A stretch of 64,000 bases of DNA. Source: Candidatus Merdivicinus faecavium (GTDB lineage Bacteria > Bacillota > Clostridia > Oscillospirales > Ruminococcaceae). Positions 25,360 through 34,593 of the stretch are shown here, piece by piece. The stretch lies in contig DVKD01000046.1 in the NCBI GenBank assembly GCA_018716285.1, forward strand, positions 28,643 through 92,642, written 5' to 3'. A program made the position numbers and the translations under genes. Each line of letters opens with the position of its first letter. The first letter of the stretch is position 1. The notes below the pieces were generated by a model. The model worked only from the letters and a program-made list of their open reading frames with translations, was not told the DNA's origin and did no database searches.

Positions 25360-27762
25360 ATGATACACCCAAAATATACCAAAGTGCTGGAGCTCGACAA
25401 GGTGCTGGAAATGCTCGCGGAGGAGACCTGCTGCGAAACTTCCCGCCAGATGGCCCTGTCCATCCAGCCCGAAACCGACCTCGACGAGGTGACCCGCTCC
25501 CTCAAGCGCACCGACGACGCCTTCACCCTCTCCGTCCGGTTCGGCTCCCCCGGCTTTTCGGGGATGCACGACCCCGGCGGGCGGCTCAAGGTCGCGATGG
25601 CGGGCGGCGTCCTCTCCATCCGGGATCTTTTGAACATCGGCGCGGTGCTGCGCCAGTCCCGCTCCCTCCTCCAGTGGGCGCGCCAGTTTGAGGATGAGGA
25701 AAATTCCATCACCGAGGACCTCTTCTCCCTCTACACCAATCCCTCGCTGGAGCGCGACATCTCCGCCGCTTTCCTGAGCGAGGAGGAGGTCGCCGACACC
25801 GCCTCCGGCGAGCTTTTGGCCATCCGGCGCAAAATCCGCCAGACCGAGCTCAAGGCCCGGGAGCGGATGGACAAAATCATCCATTCGAACACCTATCAGA
25901 AATACCTCCAGGACGCCCTTGTCACCATGCGGGACGGCCGCTTCGTCATCCCCGTCAAGGCCGAATACCGCAGCGCGGTCGAGGGCCTGGTCCACGACAC
26001 CTCCGCCTCCGGCTCCACCTACTTCATCGAGCCGATGGGCGTCGTCGAGGCCAACAACGAGATCCGCGTCCTGCAAGCGAAAGAAAAGGAGGAGATCGAG
26101 CGGATCCTCGCCGATTTCTCCGCCCGCTGCGCCGAATGCGGCGAGGATATCACCCTCCTCTTCGGCAAGCTGATGGACTTAAACGTCCTCTTCGCCAAGG
26201 CGCGCCTCGCCTCCAAGATGGACGGCGTCATGCCCATCGTCACCGAAAACGGCTTCCTCGACCTGAAAAAGGCCCGCCACCCCCTCATCGACCGGAAAAA
26301 GGTGGTGCCCATCGACGTCCACCTGGGCGGCGATTTCTCCTGCCTTGTCATCACCGGCCCGAATACCGGCGGCAAGACTGTCACCCTAAAGACCATCGGC
26401 CTTCTGACCCTCATGACCATGTGCGGGCTGCTCATCCCGGCCGCTTCGGGCTCTACCGTCTCGACCTTTGAGAATATCCTCGTCGACATCGGCGACGAAC
26501 AGAGCATCGAGCAGTCCCTCTCGACCTTCTCCGCCCACATGACCAAGCTCATCTCCATCCTCGAGGAGGCGGATTACCGCTCCCTCATCCTGGTCGACGA
26601 GCTGGGCTCCGGCACCGACCCCGTCGAGGGCGCGGCGCTGGCCATTGCCATCCTCGAAAAATTCCGCCAGCGCAGCTGCCGGGTCGCGGCGACCACCCAT
26701 TACGCCGAGCTCAAAATGTACGCCCTCCAGACCGAAAAGGTCGAAAACGCCTGCTGCGAGTTCGACGTGGAGAGCTTAAAGCCCACCTACCGCCTGCTCA
26801 TCGGGGTGCCCGGCCGCTCCAATGCCTTCGCCATCTCCCAGAAGCTGGGCCTGTCCGACGATATCATCGAGCACGCCAAGTCGCTCGTCCAGAGCGAGAA
26901 CAAGCGGTTCGAGGACGTCATCGAGTCCCTTGAGGCCTCCCGCCAGGAATTCGAAGCCCGCACCCGCGAAGTGGCGGAAGCCCAGGCCGAAATCAACCGC
27001 GCCAAAAAGGAGATCCAGGAGTACCAGCAGCGGCTCGCCAGGGAGCGCGCCGCCGAGGTCGAAAAGGCCAAACAGCAGGCGATGCGGATCGTCTCCCAGG
27101 TGCAGGGCCAGGCCAACGCCCTGATGGACGAATTAAACGCCATCCGCAAGGAGCAGGACAAGGCGGAGTTTGCCAAAAAGGCCCTCGCCGCCCGCTCCCA
27201 GCTGCGCGGCAGGATCGATAAGATGTATGACACCGCAAACCCCGTCTCGGAGCGCAGCAGCAACGAGGGCTACACCCTCCCCCGCCCCCTCCAGAAGGGC
27301 GACACCGTCCTCCTGGTCGACATCGACAAGGAGGGCACCGTCCTCGAAACGCCCGATAAATCCGGCAGCGTCCTCGTCCAGACCGGCATCATCAAGACAA
27401 GGGTCAAGCTCGAGAACCTGCGGCTGCTCGACCGCAAGAAGGTGCAGTTTAACGGCTCCGCCCCCGGGCGTCAGCAGCGCGGCAGCGTCAAAAAATCGGT
27501 CGGCGTCTCCGGCCGGAGCGCCGCAACCGACTGCGACCTCCGCGGCATGACCACCGACGAGGCGCTTTTCGTCCTCGACGCCTTCATCGACAACGCGGTC
27601 CTCACCCACGTCCACCAGATCACCATCATCCACGGCCGCGGCACCGGCGCCCTCCGCGCGGCGGTCCAGAAGCACCTGAAAGGGCACAAAAACATCCGCT
27701 CCTTCCGCCTCGGCGTCTACGGCGAGGGCGAGGACGGCGTCACCATCGCCGAACTGAAATAA
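25360..27762 (+). CDS. mutS2: Endonuclease MutS2
   Basis: 800-residue MutS2: core/lever region (1-310), ATPase with Walker A GPNTGGKT near residue 334 and Walker B ILVDELGSGTDP, a long coiled coil (about 515-640), and a C-terminal Smr nuclease domain (DLRGMTTDEAL, IIHGRGTGALR). MutS2 opposes recombination and rescues collided ribosomes in Firmicutes. Size is normal. Confidence 0.97.
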   Translation: MIHPKYTKVLELDKVLEMLAEETCCETSRQMALSIQPETDLDEVTRSLKRTDDAFTLSVRFGSPGFSGMHDPGGRLKVAMAGGVLSIRDLLNIGAVLRQSRSLLQWARQFEDEENSITEDLFSLYTNPSLERDISAAFLSEEEVADTASGELLAIRRKIRQTELKARERMDKIIHSNTYQKYLQDALVTMRDGRFVIPVKAEYRSAVEGLVHDTSASGSTYFIEPMGVVEANNEIRVLQAKEKEEIERILADFSARCAECGEDITLLFGKLMDLNVLFAKARLASKMDGVMPIVTENGFLDLKKARHPLIDRKKVVPIDVHLGGDFSCLVITGPNTGGKTVTLKTIGLLTLMTMCGLLIPAASGSTVSTFENILVDIGDEQSIEQSLSTFSAHMTKLISILEEADYRSLILVDELGSGTDPVEGAALAIAILEKFRQRSCRVAATTHYAELKMYALQTEKVENACCEFDVESLKPTYRLLIGVPGRSNAFAISQKLGLSDDIIEHAKSLVQSENKRFEDVIESLEASRQEFEARTREVAEAQAEINRAKKEIQEYQQRLARERAAEVEKAKQQAMRIVSQVQGQANALMDELNAIRKEQDKAEFAKKALAARSQLRGRIDKMYDTANPVSERSSNEGYTLPRPLQKGDTVLLVDIDKEGTVLETPDKSGSVLVQTGIIKTRVKLENLRLLDRKKVQFNGSAPGRQQRGSVKKSVGVSGRSAATDCDLRGMTTDEALFVLDAFIDNAVLTHVHQITIIHGRGTGALRAAVQKHLKGHKNIRSFRLGVYGEGEDGVTIAELK

Positions 27763-27815
27763 TCCGCGCCGCGTAATCTGCGCAGCTGCGGGCATGATAA
27801 AAGGGGAGTTTTCTC

Positions 27816-28580
27816 ATGATTTCCATTGATTTGAGCGGGCATCTCGCCGTCGTCACCGGCGCTTCCGGGGAGCTGGGCCGCCCCATCGCCCGCACCCTGG
27901 CGAAGGCCGGGGCGGACGTCGCCGTCCAGTACCTCCACGGCCGGGACCGGGCCGAATCCCTCGCGGTGGAGCTGCGCGGGATGGGCGTCCGGGCCGCCGC
28001 CTTCCAGGCGGATGTGACCAAGCTTGACAGCGTCCTCGCCATGCGGGACGCCATCCGCGAAACCCTCGGCGAGCCGGACATCTGCGTCAACGCGGCGGTC
28101 ATCCAGTACACGCCCTGGACCACCGTCCTCGAGCAGCCGGTCGCGGATTACCAAAGCCAGTTTGAAAGCTGCGTCCTCCACAACGTCCACATGGCCAAGG
28201 CTTTCCTCCCCGCCATGCGGGAGAAGGGCTGGGGGCGGTTCATCGGCATCAACACCGAGTGCGCCATGCAGACCTTCGCCGGGCAGTCGGCCTATGCCGC
28301 CGGCAAGCGCGGGATGGACGGCATTTTCCGGGTGCTGGCAAAGGAAGTGGGGGCCGACGGCATCACCGTAAATCAGATAGCCCCCGGCTGGATGATCTCG
28401 GACAACTGGCGCAAAAACCCCGGCGACGACTCCGCCTATGCCGCCAAGGTGCCGCTCCGCCGCCGCGGCGAGGACCAGGATATCGCAAACGCCGTCCTCT
28501 TCCTGGCCTCCGACCTCGCTTCCTTCATCACCGGCGTCTACCTCCCCGTCTGCGGCGGGAACGAGATGCCCTGCATCTGA
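27816..28580 (+). CDS. SDR-family oxidoreductase
   Basis: 254-residue classical short-chain dehydrogenase: TGASGELG cofactor loop (14-21), NAA motif (92-94), Tyr160 and Lys164 of YxxxK. The catalytic serine 13 residues before the tyrosine is Thr147 here. The cofactor loop is followed by a QYLHGRDR segment with a basic residue, which favours NADP(H). The closing motif VYLPVCGGNEMPCI is SDR-like. The gene is 14 nt before an APH-type kinase, so they may act in one small-molecule pathway. Confidence 0.9.
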   Translation: MISIDLSGHLAVVTGASGELGRPIARTLAKAGADVAVQYLHGRDRAESLAVELRGMGVRAAAFQADVTKLDSVLAMRDAIRETLGEPDICVNAAVIQYTPWTTVLEQPVADYQSQFESCVLHNVHMAKAFLPAMREKGWGRFIGINTECAMQTFAGQSAYAAGKRGMDGIFRVLAKEVGADGITVNQIAPGWMISDNWRKNPGDDSAYAAKVPLRRRGEDQDIANAVLFLASDLASFITGVYLPVCGGNEMPCI

Positions 28581-28593
28581 GAAAGGAGATTCC

Positions 28594-29562
28594 ATGATCG
28601 AAACCTCCCGTATCGCCCGGCCGCTGACCGGGGAGGAAGTGCGCCTCGTCGCGGAACGGCACTTCCCCGGGCAGAAAATCGCCCGCTTCACCGCCCTCAA
28701 GGGCGGGCTCTTCAACAACACCGTCCGGATCGACTTTGAAAACGCCGGTTCCGTCGTCCTCCGCGCCGGCCCGGTCCGGCCGGACCTGCTCCTCCCCTTC
28801 GAGCTGCACCTGATGGCGGCCGAGGCCGAGGTCGACCGGCTCTGCGCCGCGGCGGGCGTGCCCTGCTCCGAGGTGCTGGCCCTCGACACCGATAAAACGC
28901 TGCTCGGGCGGGACTATATGGTCGTCCGCTGCATCGATTCCCTCCCCTTATGCGACCCGGCGGTCCCCGCCGAGGCAAAGCCCGCACTCTACCGCGAAGT
29001 CGGACGGCTGACAGCACAGTTCCACCGCATCACCGGCCCCGCCTTCGGCCGGGTATACGACGTGACCCATGAAAACGGCTGCGCAGCCTGGGCGGACGCC
29101 CTGCTGCGGGAGTTTAGCGAGCTGCGGGAATGCCTTCTCTCCGCCCATGTCATGGAAGCGGCCGCCCTCGACGAGATCGGCGCCGCTTTCGCGGAAAACC
29201 GCGCCCTTTTTGCAGTGGAGAAGCCCGCCCTCATCCACACCGACCTCTGGGAGGGGAACATCCTGGTGCGGCAGAACGCGGAAAGCTGGGAGGTTGCGGC
29301 CATCATCGACGGCGACCGCGCCTATTTCGGCGACCCGGACTATGATTTTGCCACCCCCTGGATGATCAACCCGGATTTTCTCGCCGGATACGGGGAAACG
29401 CCGGCGGACACCCCTGCCCGCCGGAAGAAGCTCCTCTTTTACCGGCTGCTCTGCTGCCTGACCGAGGCGTATATCTGGCCGGTCGAGTACCAAAACGAGC
29501 AGGCCGGCCTGGAAAAGCAGCAAGAGGTAGCCTCCTGCCTGCGCGAAATCCAATCCATGTAA
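28594..29562 (+). CDS. Aminoglycoside phosphotransferase (APH) family kinase
   Basis: 322-residue protein-kinase-like fold enzyme: ATP site LKGGLFNNTVRI, catalytic loop HTDLWEGNIL, and metal-binding IDGDRAYFGDPDYDFA. In such a context these enzymes usually phosphorylate sugars, homoserine, choline or fructosamines rather than drugs. AAAGGAG 5 nt before ATG 28594; an open frame extends upstream inside the SDR gene but has no site. Confidence 0.85.
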   Translation: MIETSRIARPLTGEEVRLVAERHFPGQKIARFTALKGGLFNNTVRIDFENAGSVVLRAGPVRPDLLLPFELHLMAAEAEVDRLCAAAGVPCSEVLALDTDKTLLGRDYMVVRCIDSLPLCDPAVPAEAKPALYREVGRLTAQFHRITGPAFGRVYDVTHENGCAAWADALLREFSELRECLLSAHVMEAAALDEIGAAFAENRALFAVEKPALIHTDLWEGNILVRQNAESWEVAAIIDGDRAYFGDPDYDFATPWMINPDFLAGYGETPADTPARRKKLLFYRLLCCLTEAYIWPVEYQNEQAGLEKQQEVASCLREIQSM

Positions 29563-29572
29563 GGAGAACCTT

Positions 29573-30586
29573 GTGAAAAAATACCTTCTGCTCACCACAG
29601 GCGGCACCATTGCTTCGACAGCGGGCGAACAGGGCCTGGCTCCCGAGGCGGCGCCGCCTGCCCTTCTGCGCGCAGTTTCCGACCTTTCGGCCTACTATGA
29701 AATTGACTGCCGCAATATCCTGAACCTCGATTCCTCCAACATCCAGGCGGAGGAGTGGCAGCTCATCGCCGCCGAGGTTTACAAAGCGCTCCCCCGCTGC
29801 GACGGCATTGTCGTCACCCACGGCACCGACACGATGGCCTACACCGCCTCGATGCTCACCTACATGCTCCAAAACCTGCAAAAGCCGGTCGTACTGACCG
29901 GCTCGCAGCTGCCCATCTCCGCCCCCCTCTCGGACGCACAGGCCAACCTGGCGGCCGCCTTTGCCGCGGCGGAGGCGGGGCTTTCCGGGATCAGCGTCGC
30001 CTTTCACCAGAAAATCATCCGCGGCTGCCGCGCCGTCAAGGTGCGGACGATGGGCCTCGACGCCTTTGCAAGCGTCAACGCGCCGGTGCGCGCCGAGGTC
30101 TTCGCGACCGGCCTGGAAATTTACGACAAAGCGCCGCCCCCATCCGGGGAAACGCGGCTCGCGGAGCGCATCTGCAACGACGTTTTCCTCCTAAAGCTCA
30201 TCCCCGGCACCAATCCGGCCGTATTTGACATGCTCGCCGCCATGCCCTACCGCGGGGTCATCCTGGAAGCCTTCGGGGCGGGCGGCCTGCACTTCATCCG
30301 CCGCGACCTTTCGGAAAAGATCCATGCCCTCGTCGAGCGCGGGATCGCCGTCGTCGTGTGCAGCCAGTGCCTCTACGACGCGAGCGATTTCTCCATCTAT
30401 GAGGTCGGCCGCAAGATCCTCGATGCGGGCGCAATCCCCGCGGGGGATATGACCACCGAGGCCGCCGTGACCAAGCTGATGTGGGCCCTCGGCCAGACAG
30501 AATCGCTTGCGGATGTGCAGGAAATTTTCTCCAGGAATTTTGCGGGCGAGATCAATCTGCCGGAGTCTCTGCATGAAGATTTGTAA
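29573..30586 (+). CDS. L-asparaginase
   Basis: 337-residue asparaginase with nucleophile Thr12 in TTGGTIAS and THGTDT with Thr84 and Asp85, plus the conserved Lys in VKVRTM. No signal peptide, so a cytoplasmic type I enzyme converting asparagine to aspartate and ammonia. Start is GTG at 29573 after AAGGAG. Confidence 0.93.
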   Translation: MKKYLLLTTGGTIASTAGEQGLAPEAAPPALLRAVSDLSAYYEIDCRNILNLDSSNIQAEEWQLIAAEVYKALPRCDGIVVTHGTDTMAYTASMLTYMLQNLQKPVVLTGSQLPISAPLSDAQANLAAAFAAAEAGLSGISVAFHQKIIRGCRAVKVRTMGLDAFASVNAPVRAEVFATGLEIYDKAPPPSGETRLAERICNDVFLLKLIPGTNPAVFDMLAAMPYRGVILEAFGAGGLHFIRRDLSEKIHALVERGIAVVVCSQCLYDASDFSIYEVGRKILDAGAIPAGDMTTEAAVTKLMWALGQTESLADVQEIFSRNFAGEINLPESLHEDL

Positions 30587-30603
30587 AGTTCACAAAAAAT
30601 TTA

Positions 30604-30632
30604 TTGAAATACTGTCATATTGACGGTATAAT
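30604..30632 (+). promoter_or_regulatory. Sigma-A promoter of the lipoprotein-DHHW pair
   Basis: TTGAAA at 30604-30609, 17-nt spacer, TATAAT at 30627-30632. Confidence 0.85.
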
Positions 30633-30711
30633 AGATTCCGGTTTTTCGGGTCTATATTGTTGTGGGACCCAAAACCCGCAAAAATCCATTTCTGTACCAA
30701 AGGAGAAAAAC

Positions 30712-31320
30712 ATGAACAAACACTTCAGAAAAATTGCGATGCTGATGGCGCTGATGATTTCGATGTCCGCTTTTGCGGCCTGCGGCCAGGACGACGGCTC
30801 TTCCGTCACCTCTTCCGCGCCGGAATCCTCTGCTGTTGAATCTTCCGAAGAGTCCTCCGAATCCTCCGTCGTCGAGGATGCCTCCTCCGTCGTCGCCCCC
30901 GACGCCGAGGAATCCTCCGAGGAATCCGCTGCGTCTTCCGAGCTCGAGGAGCTGGTGAACAGCCTCTACGAAGGGATCCCCGAGGATGAGATGCCCGCCG
31001 TCATGAGCACCCCCATCACCGAAGAAAACGCCGAATCTGTGGCGTTTGTCCCCGCAAGCGACTTTGCCGAGGGCATCGCCTCCGACGCGATGATCAACGC
31101 GGTCGCCCACTCCGTCGTCCTGCTCCGCGCGAATTCGGCTGACGAAGCGGCCTCCCTCGCCGAAAAGGTCGAGGAGAACGCCGACCCCCGCAAGTGGATC
31201 TGCGTCGAGGCGGAAAAGGTGATCGTCAAGACCCACGGAGAGTACGTCCTGCTGGTCATGTCCAGCGCGTCGACCGCCGACAAGATCGCCGAGAATTTCG
31301 ACGCGGCTTTCGCGGAATAA
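30712..31320 (+). CDS. DUF4358-like lipoprotein
   Basis: 202-residue predicted lipoprotein: signal peptide ending AFAAC (Cys at 24), a Ser/Glu-rich linker of about 55 residues, then a compact alpha/beta domain of about 120 residues with the pattern of DUF4358. The domain's MVNAVAHSVVLLRA-like helix and repeated LVMSSAST strand are typical. AAAGGAG lies about 6 nt before the ATG. The next gene encodes a DHHW protein, a known DUF4358 neighbour in clostridia. Confidence 0.75.
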   Translation: MNKHFRKIAMLMALMISMSAFAACGQDDGSSVTSSAPESSAVESSEESSESSVVEDASSVVAPDAEESSEESAASSELEELVNSLYEGIPEDEMPAVMSTPITEENAESVAFVPASDFAEGIASDAMINAVAHSVVLLRANSADEAASLAEKVEENADPRKWICVEAEKVIVKTHGEYVLLVMSSASTADKIAENFDAAFAE

Positions 31321-31321
31321 G

Positions 31322-32269
31322 ATGAGCTGGCCGGTCAAACGGGCCGCGGCGGCAATCCTCCTCCTCGCGGCCGCTGCCGCGGCCATCATAGCGGCCTGGG
31401 AGCCGCTCGGAAAAATCTGGCGGGAGGCCATGCGCCTACCGGATGAAAACGGCATTTACCGCGTCGGGGAGCAGTGGTTCGAAGAGCTGCCGGAGCTGAA
31501 CGAAAAATCGGCCGCAGCCTTTGCCGACAAGCTCGACACCCTCCAAAGCGACCTGCTGACCGCGGAGAACCGCTGCTTTTACGCCGTTATTCCGGACAAG
31601 TCCTGGTATGTCCGGGAGGAGGGGTACCAGACCCTCGACCAGGAGAGGCTGCTCGCCCTGCTTCGCGAGGAACTGACTGGGAATTTTACCGAAATTGATC
31701 TATCCTCCGCCCTCGATGTGGACTCCTACTACGCCTCGGACCTGCACTGGCGGCAGGAAAAGCTCCAGCCGGTCCTGGACAAGCTGGGAGAAGCGATGGA
31801 TTTTTCTGTAAAGCTTGATGACTTTACAGAAGTGCAGCACACCCCGTTCCTCGGCTCCATGCAGCAGTATCTCGCGGAAAGCGGCGGGGAGGAGGCGCTT
31901 GTCTACCTGACCAGCGCCGATACGGAGGCTGCTGTCTCAGACAACTACCAGCACCCCGACATCGCCGCGGTCTACGACCTGGCAAAGCTGGAAACTGACA
32001 ATTCCTACGACCTGTTCCTCTCCGGCGTCAGCCCGCTCATCACGGTTGAAAACCCGCTTTCCGACAGCGGGCGGGAGCTTGTCATCTTCCGCGACTCCTT
32101 CGGGAGCAGCCTCGCCCCCCTTTTGCTGGGCGAATATGACAAGATCACCCTCATCGACCTGCGCTTCATCTTTTCCACCCTGCTGCCGGATTATGTCACC
32201 TTCGACGACCAGGACGTCCTGTTCCTGTACAGCAGCCGCATCGTCAACAACAGCGGGATGCTGCGGTAA
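31322..32269 (+). CDS. DHHW-family (AlgX/SGNH-like) secreted protein
   Basis: 315-residue membrane-anchored protein (helix near residues 10-28). SDLHW near residue 140 matches the TDxHW motif and RDSFGSS near residue 258 matches the GDSFG nucleophile block of DHHW/AlgX-type acetyltransferase-like proteins. They normally act with an MBOAT acyltransferase on extracellular polymers, but no MBOAT gene is in the window. It starts 1 nt after the lipoprotein stop. Confidence 0.75.
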   Translation: MSWPVKRAAAAILLLAAAAAAIIAAWEPLGKIWREAMRLPDENGIYRVGEQWFEELPELNEKSAAAFADKLDTLQSDLLTAENRCFYAVIPDKSWYVREEGYQTLDQERLLALLREELTGNFTEIDLSSALDVDSYYASDLHWRQEKLQPVLDKLGEAMDFSVKLDDFTEVQHTPFLGSMQQYLAESGGEEALVYLTSADTEAAVSDNYQHPDIAAVYDLAKLETDNSYDLFLSGVSPLITVENPLSDSGRELVIFRDSFGSSLAPLLLGEYDKITLIDLRFIFSTLLPDYVTFDDQDVLFLYSSRIVNNSGMLR

Positions 32270-32276
32270 CCAAACA

Positions 32277-32307
32277 AAATCCCCATCCAAACGGATGGGG
32301 ATTTTTT
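32277..32307. terminator. Bidirectional terminator
   Basis: 12-nt arms around a 4-nt loop (AATCCCCATCC / GGATGGGGATT) then six T; also works for the convergent S1 gene. Confidence 0.9.
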
Positions 32308-32311
32308 GGCG

Positions 32312-33244
32312 TCAAAGCTGGAAGTCGGTTTCCACCACCTTCCCGCTCTCCGGGGTGGAATAGACCCAGCGGTCGATGTGCCCCGCGGTCTGGTAGTAGC
32401 GCAGCGGCTTGGGCGGGCTCCATCCGCCGAAGGAATCGATGAGGATGAGCTTGATTTTCATCCTGTCCGGCAGAATGTTTTTAATGTAGACGCTCGCCTG
32501 CTGCCCCGGAACGGCCCACTCCCGCCGCTCCGCAAGGCCGGCGAGGTTGGGGGTGAGCTCGACGAAAACCCCGTACTCCTCCACCGAGCGGACAATCCCG
32601 CTGACCGTCTGCCCCGGCTCGAAAAGGGCGGCGTTTTCCGCCCAGGTCCCCAGCAGCTCCCGGTGGCTCAAGGTGATGCGCCCGCCCTCGATGGAGCGGA
32701 CGACGGCAAAAATGTCCTGCCCGACCCGGAAACGGTCCCGCGGGTGGGAGATGCGGGAAACCGAAATCGCGTCGATCGGGATCAGGGAGACCACCCCGCA
32801 CCCGATGTCGACAAAGGCGCCGAACTGCTCGAGGTGGGTGACCCGGGCGGGAAGGATATCCCCGGGGCGCAGCTTTGACAGCGATTCCCGGATGCAGCGC
32901 TCCTGCGCCTTCCGCCGGGAAAGGACCGGCCGAAGCGCGCCGCCTCTCCCCTCCTCAAAGCCGGTGACGACAAAGCAGACCGGCTTGTTGACCCGCGAAA
33001 GGATGGCGATATCCCGCACCGTCCCTTCGGCAATGCCGACCGCGCACTCCTCCCGCGGAATGATCCCGGTCGTTCCGCCCATATCGACGATCAGGTTGTG
33101 GGCGCTGTCACAGAGGGCAGCCCGCGCCTCCAGGATCTCCCCCTTTTCTGCCGCTTCCCGCAGCCTTTCGAACGAATACCGCGCGGCGCGGCTCTCCGCT
33201 TTTTCCAGGCGCTGCCCTTCTGGCTGAAATTCTCTCATGTCCAT
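32312..33244 (-). CDS. S1 RNA-binding domain protein
   Basis: 310-residue protein. A basic N-terminus with a RYSFERLREAAEKG helix is followed by at least three beta-barrel modules, two with clear S1 motifs (GDILPARVTHLEQFGAFVDIG; GQTVSGIVRSVEEYGVFVEL), as in small S1-like proteins of clostridia. It probably binds mRNA or rRNA. Start is tentative: ATG at 33244 or 33238, neither with a strong ribosome site. Confidence 0.85.
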   Translation of the reverse strand: MDMREFQPEGQRLEKAESRAARYSFERLREAAEKGEILEARAALCDSAHNLIVDMGGTTGIIPREECAVGIAEGTVRDIAILSRVNKPVCFVVTGFEEGRGGALRPVLSRRKAQERCIRESLSKLRPGDILPARVTHLEQFGAFVDIGCGVVSLIPIDAISVSRISHPRDRFRVGQDIFAVVRSIEGGRITLSHRELLGTWAENAALFEPGQTVSGIVRSVEEYGVFVELTPNLAGLAERREWAVPGQQASVYIKNILPDRMKIKLILIDSFGGWSPPKPLRYYQTAGHIDRWVYSTPESGKVVETDFQL

Positions 33245-33434
33245 CCGCGATTTTTCATCATCCGGCAGATGAAAAACCCCCTTTCTGTCAATTCTCCGCC
33301 CCGCGGCGGCTGGTGGCCGAATGCTATATCCTATGCGCCGGCGATCGCAAATATGCCGCGCGGTTCTGCGCAATGTGACGGTTATGTGAACGGAATCTTC
33401 ACACAGCCGTCAGATATTTTTCACCCATCTATAG

Positions 33435-33463
33435 TTGCCAATTTAGGCTATTTGTGCTATAAT
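33435..33463 (+). promoter_or_regulatory. Sigma-A promoter of the ABC exporter operon
   Basis: TTGCCA at 33435-33440, 17-nt spacer, TATAAT at 33458-33463 with an extended TGC before it. Confidence 0.85.
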
Positions 33464-33503
33464 AAAAAAGCATTCAGAGCTTGTCCGCGAAAATTGATAC
33501 TTT

Positions 33504-33571
33504 TGCCCAAACGGTAGCGCCTTTTTCTATACGATACCGCAGAAATTTTCTCCGGTATCTTTTTTTGGGCA
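33504..33571 (+). promoter_or_regulatory. Attenuator-like leader of the ABC exporter operon
   Basis: About 35 nt after the start of transcription lies an intrinsic terminator: GATACCG (33533-33539) / CGGTATC (33553-33559) followed by seven T (33560-33566). An upstream CGGTA (33512-33516) can pair instead with TACCG (33535-33539), and TGCCCAAA (33504-33511) can pair with TTTGGGCA (33564-33571). These exclusive pairings have the form of an attenuator. The signal is unknown. Confidence 0.6.
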
Positions 33572-33627
33572 GGAATGGAAACGGACGGCTCGGAAACATA
33601 TTTCATTACAGGAATGGAGTTTTGGGA

Positions 33628-34593
33628 ATGATCGAGGTAAAAAACCTCACCAAGAGCTACGGCAACAAGCACGCTGTCAACGACATCAGCTTTACCGTAA
33701 ATCAGGGTGAAATCTTAGGCTTTCTGGGGCCGAACGGCGCCGGAAAATCCACAACGATGAATATCCTCACCGGATATATCTCTTCCACCTCCGGCACGGC
33801 CAAAATCGACGACCACGACATCTTGGACGACCCCATCGAGGCGAAAAAGCACATCGGCTATCTGCCCGAGCATCCGCCCCTGTACCTCGACATGACGGTG
33901 CAGGAGTACCTGGAGTTTGTCTATCAGCTCAAAAAGGCCCGCCAGCCGATGAAAGCACATATCGACGACGTCTGCCGCCGGGTCAAAATCACCGACGTAC
34001 AGAAGCGCATCATCAAAAACCTCTCCAAAGGGTACCAGCAGCGCGTCGGCCTGGCGCAGGCCCTGATCGGCAACCCGGAAGTCCTCATCCTGGACGAGCC
34101 CACCGTCGGCCTCGACCCCAAGCAGATCATCGAGATCCGCAACCTCATCAAGGCTCTCGGCCAGCGCCACACCATCATCCTCTCCTCCCACATCCTGCCG
34201 GAGGTGCAGGCGGTCTGCGACCGGGTCATCGTTATCAACAAGGGCAAGATTGTCGCCGACGACACGGCGGAAAACCTTTCCCACAGCCTGACCGACGACT
34301 TCCGCTATATCGCCCGCATTGAGGGCCCGGAGGATGAGCTTGAAAAGCTGCTGAAGGGAATCGGCGGCACCGTCGAGGTCCAGTCCCTCGGTCAGAAGGA
34401 ACAGGGCGTCTACGAATTCTCCATCGAGGCGGAGCCCGGCTCGGATATCCGGCGCGACCTCTTCAAACGGCTCGCCGAGCGCAACTACCCGCTCCTCGGC
34501 CTCAAGACCACCGAGCTGACCCTCGAGGATATCTTCCTCCAGCTCACCCAGGACAGCTCTGCGAAAAAAAATACAGACGGAGGTAATCAGTAA
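33628..34593 (+). CDS. ABC transporter ATP-binding protein (GldA-like)
   Basis: 321-residue ATPase: Walker A GPNGAGKS, Q-loop LPEHPPLY, signature LSKGYQQR, Walker B VLILDEPT, H-loop SSH, and a C-terminal extension (about 230-310) typical of ABC-2 exporters. ATG at 33628 with GGAG 8 nt upstream; the frame is open back through the leader but without a site. It heads a four-gene unit with the permease, GldG-like and DUF4340 genes. Confidence 0.95.
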   Translation: MIEVKNLTKSYGNKHAVNDISFTVNQGEILGFLGPNGAGKSTTMNILTGYISSTSGTAKIDDHDILDDPIEAKKHIGYLPEHPPLYLDMTVQEYLEFVYQLKKARQPMKAHIDDVCRRVKITDVQKRIIKNLSKGYQQRVGLAQALIGNPEVLILDEPTVGLDPKQIIEIRNLIKALGQRHTIILSSHILPEVQAVCDRVIVINKGKIVADDTAENLSHSLTDDFRYIARIEGPEDELEKLLKGIGGTVEVQSLGQKEQGVYEFSIEAEPGSDIRRDLFKRLAERNYPLLGLKTTELTLEDIFLQLTQDSSAKKNTDGGNQ

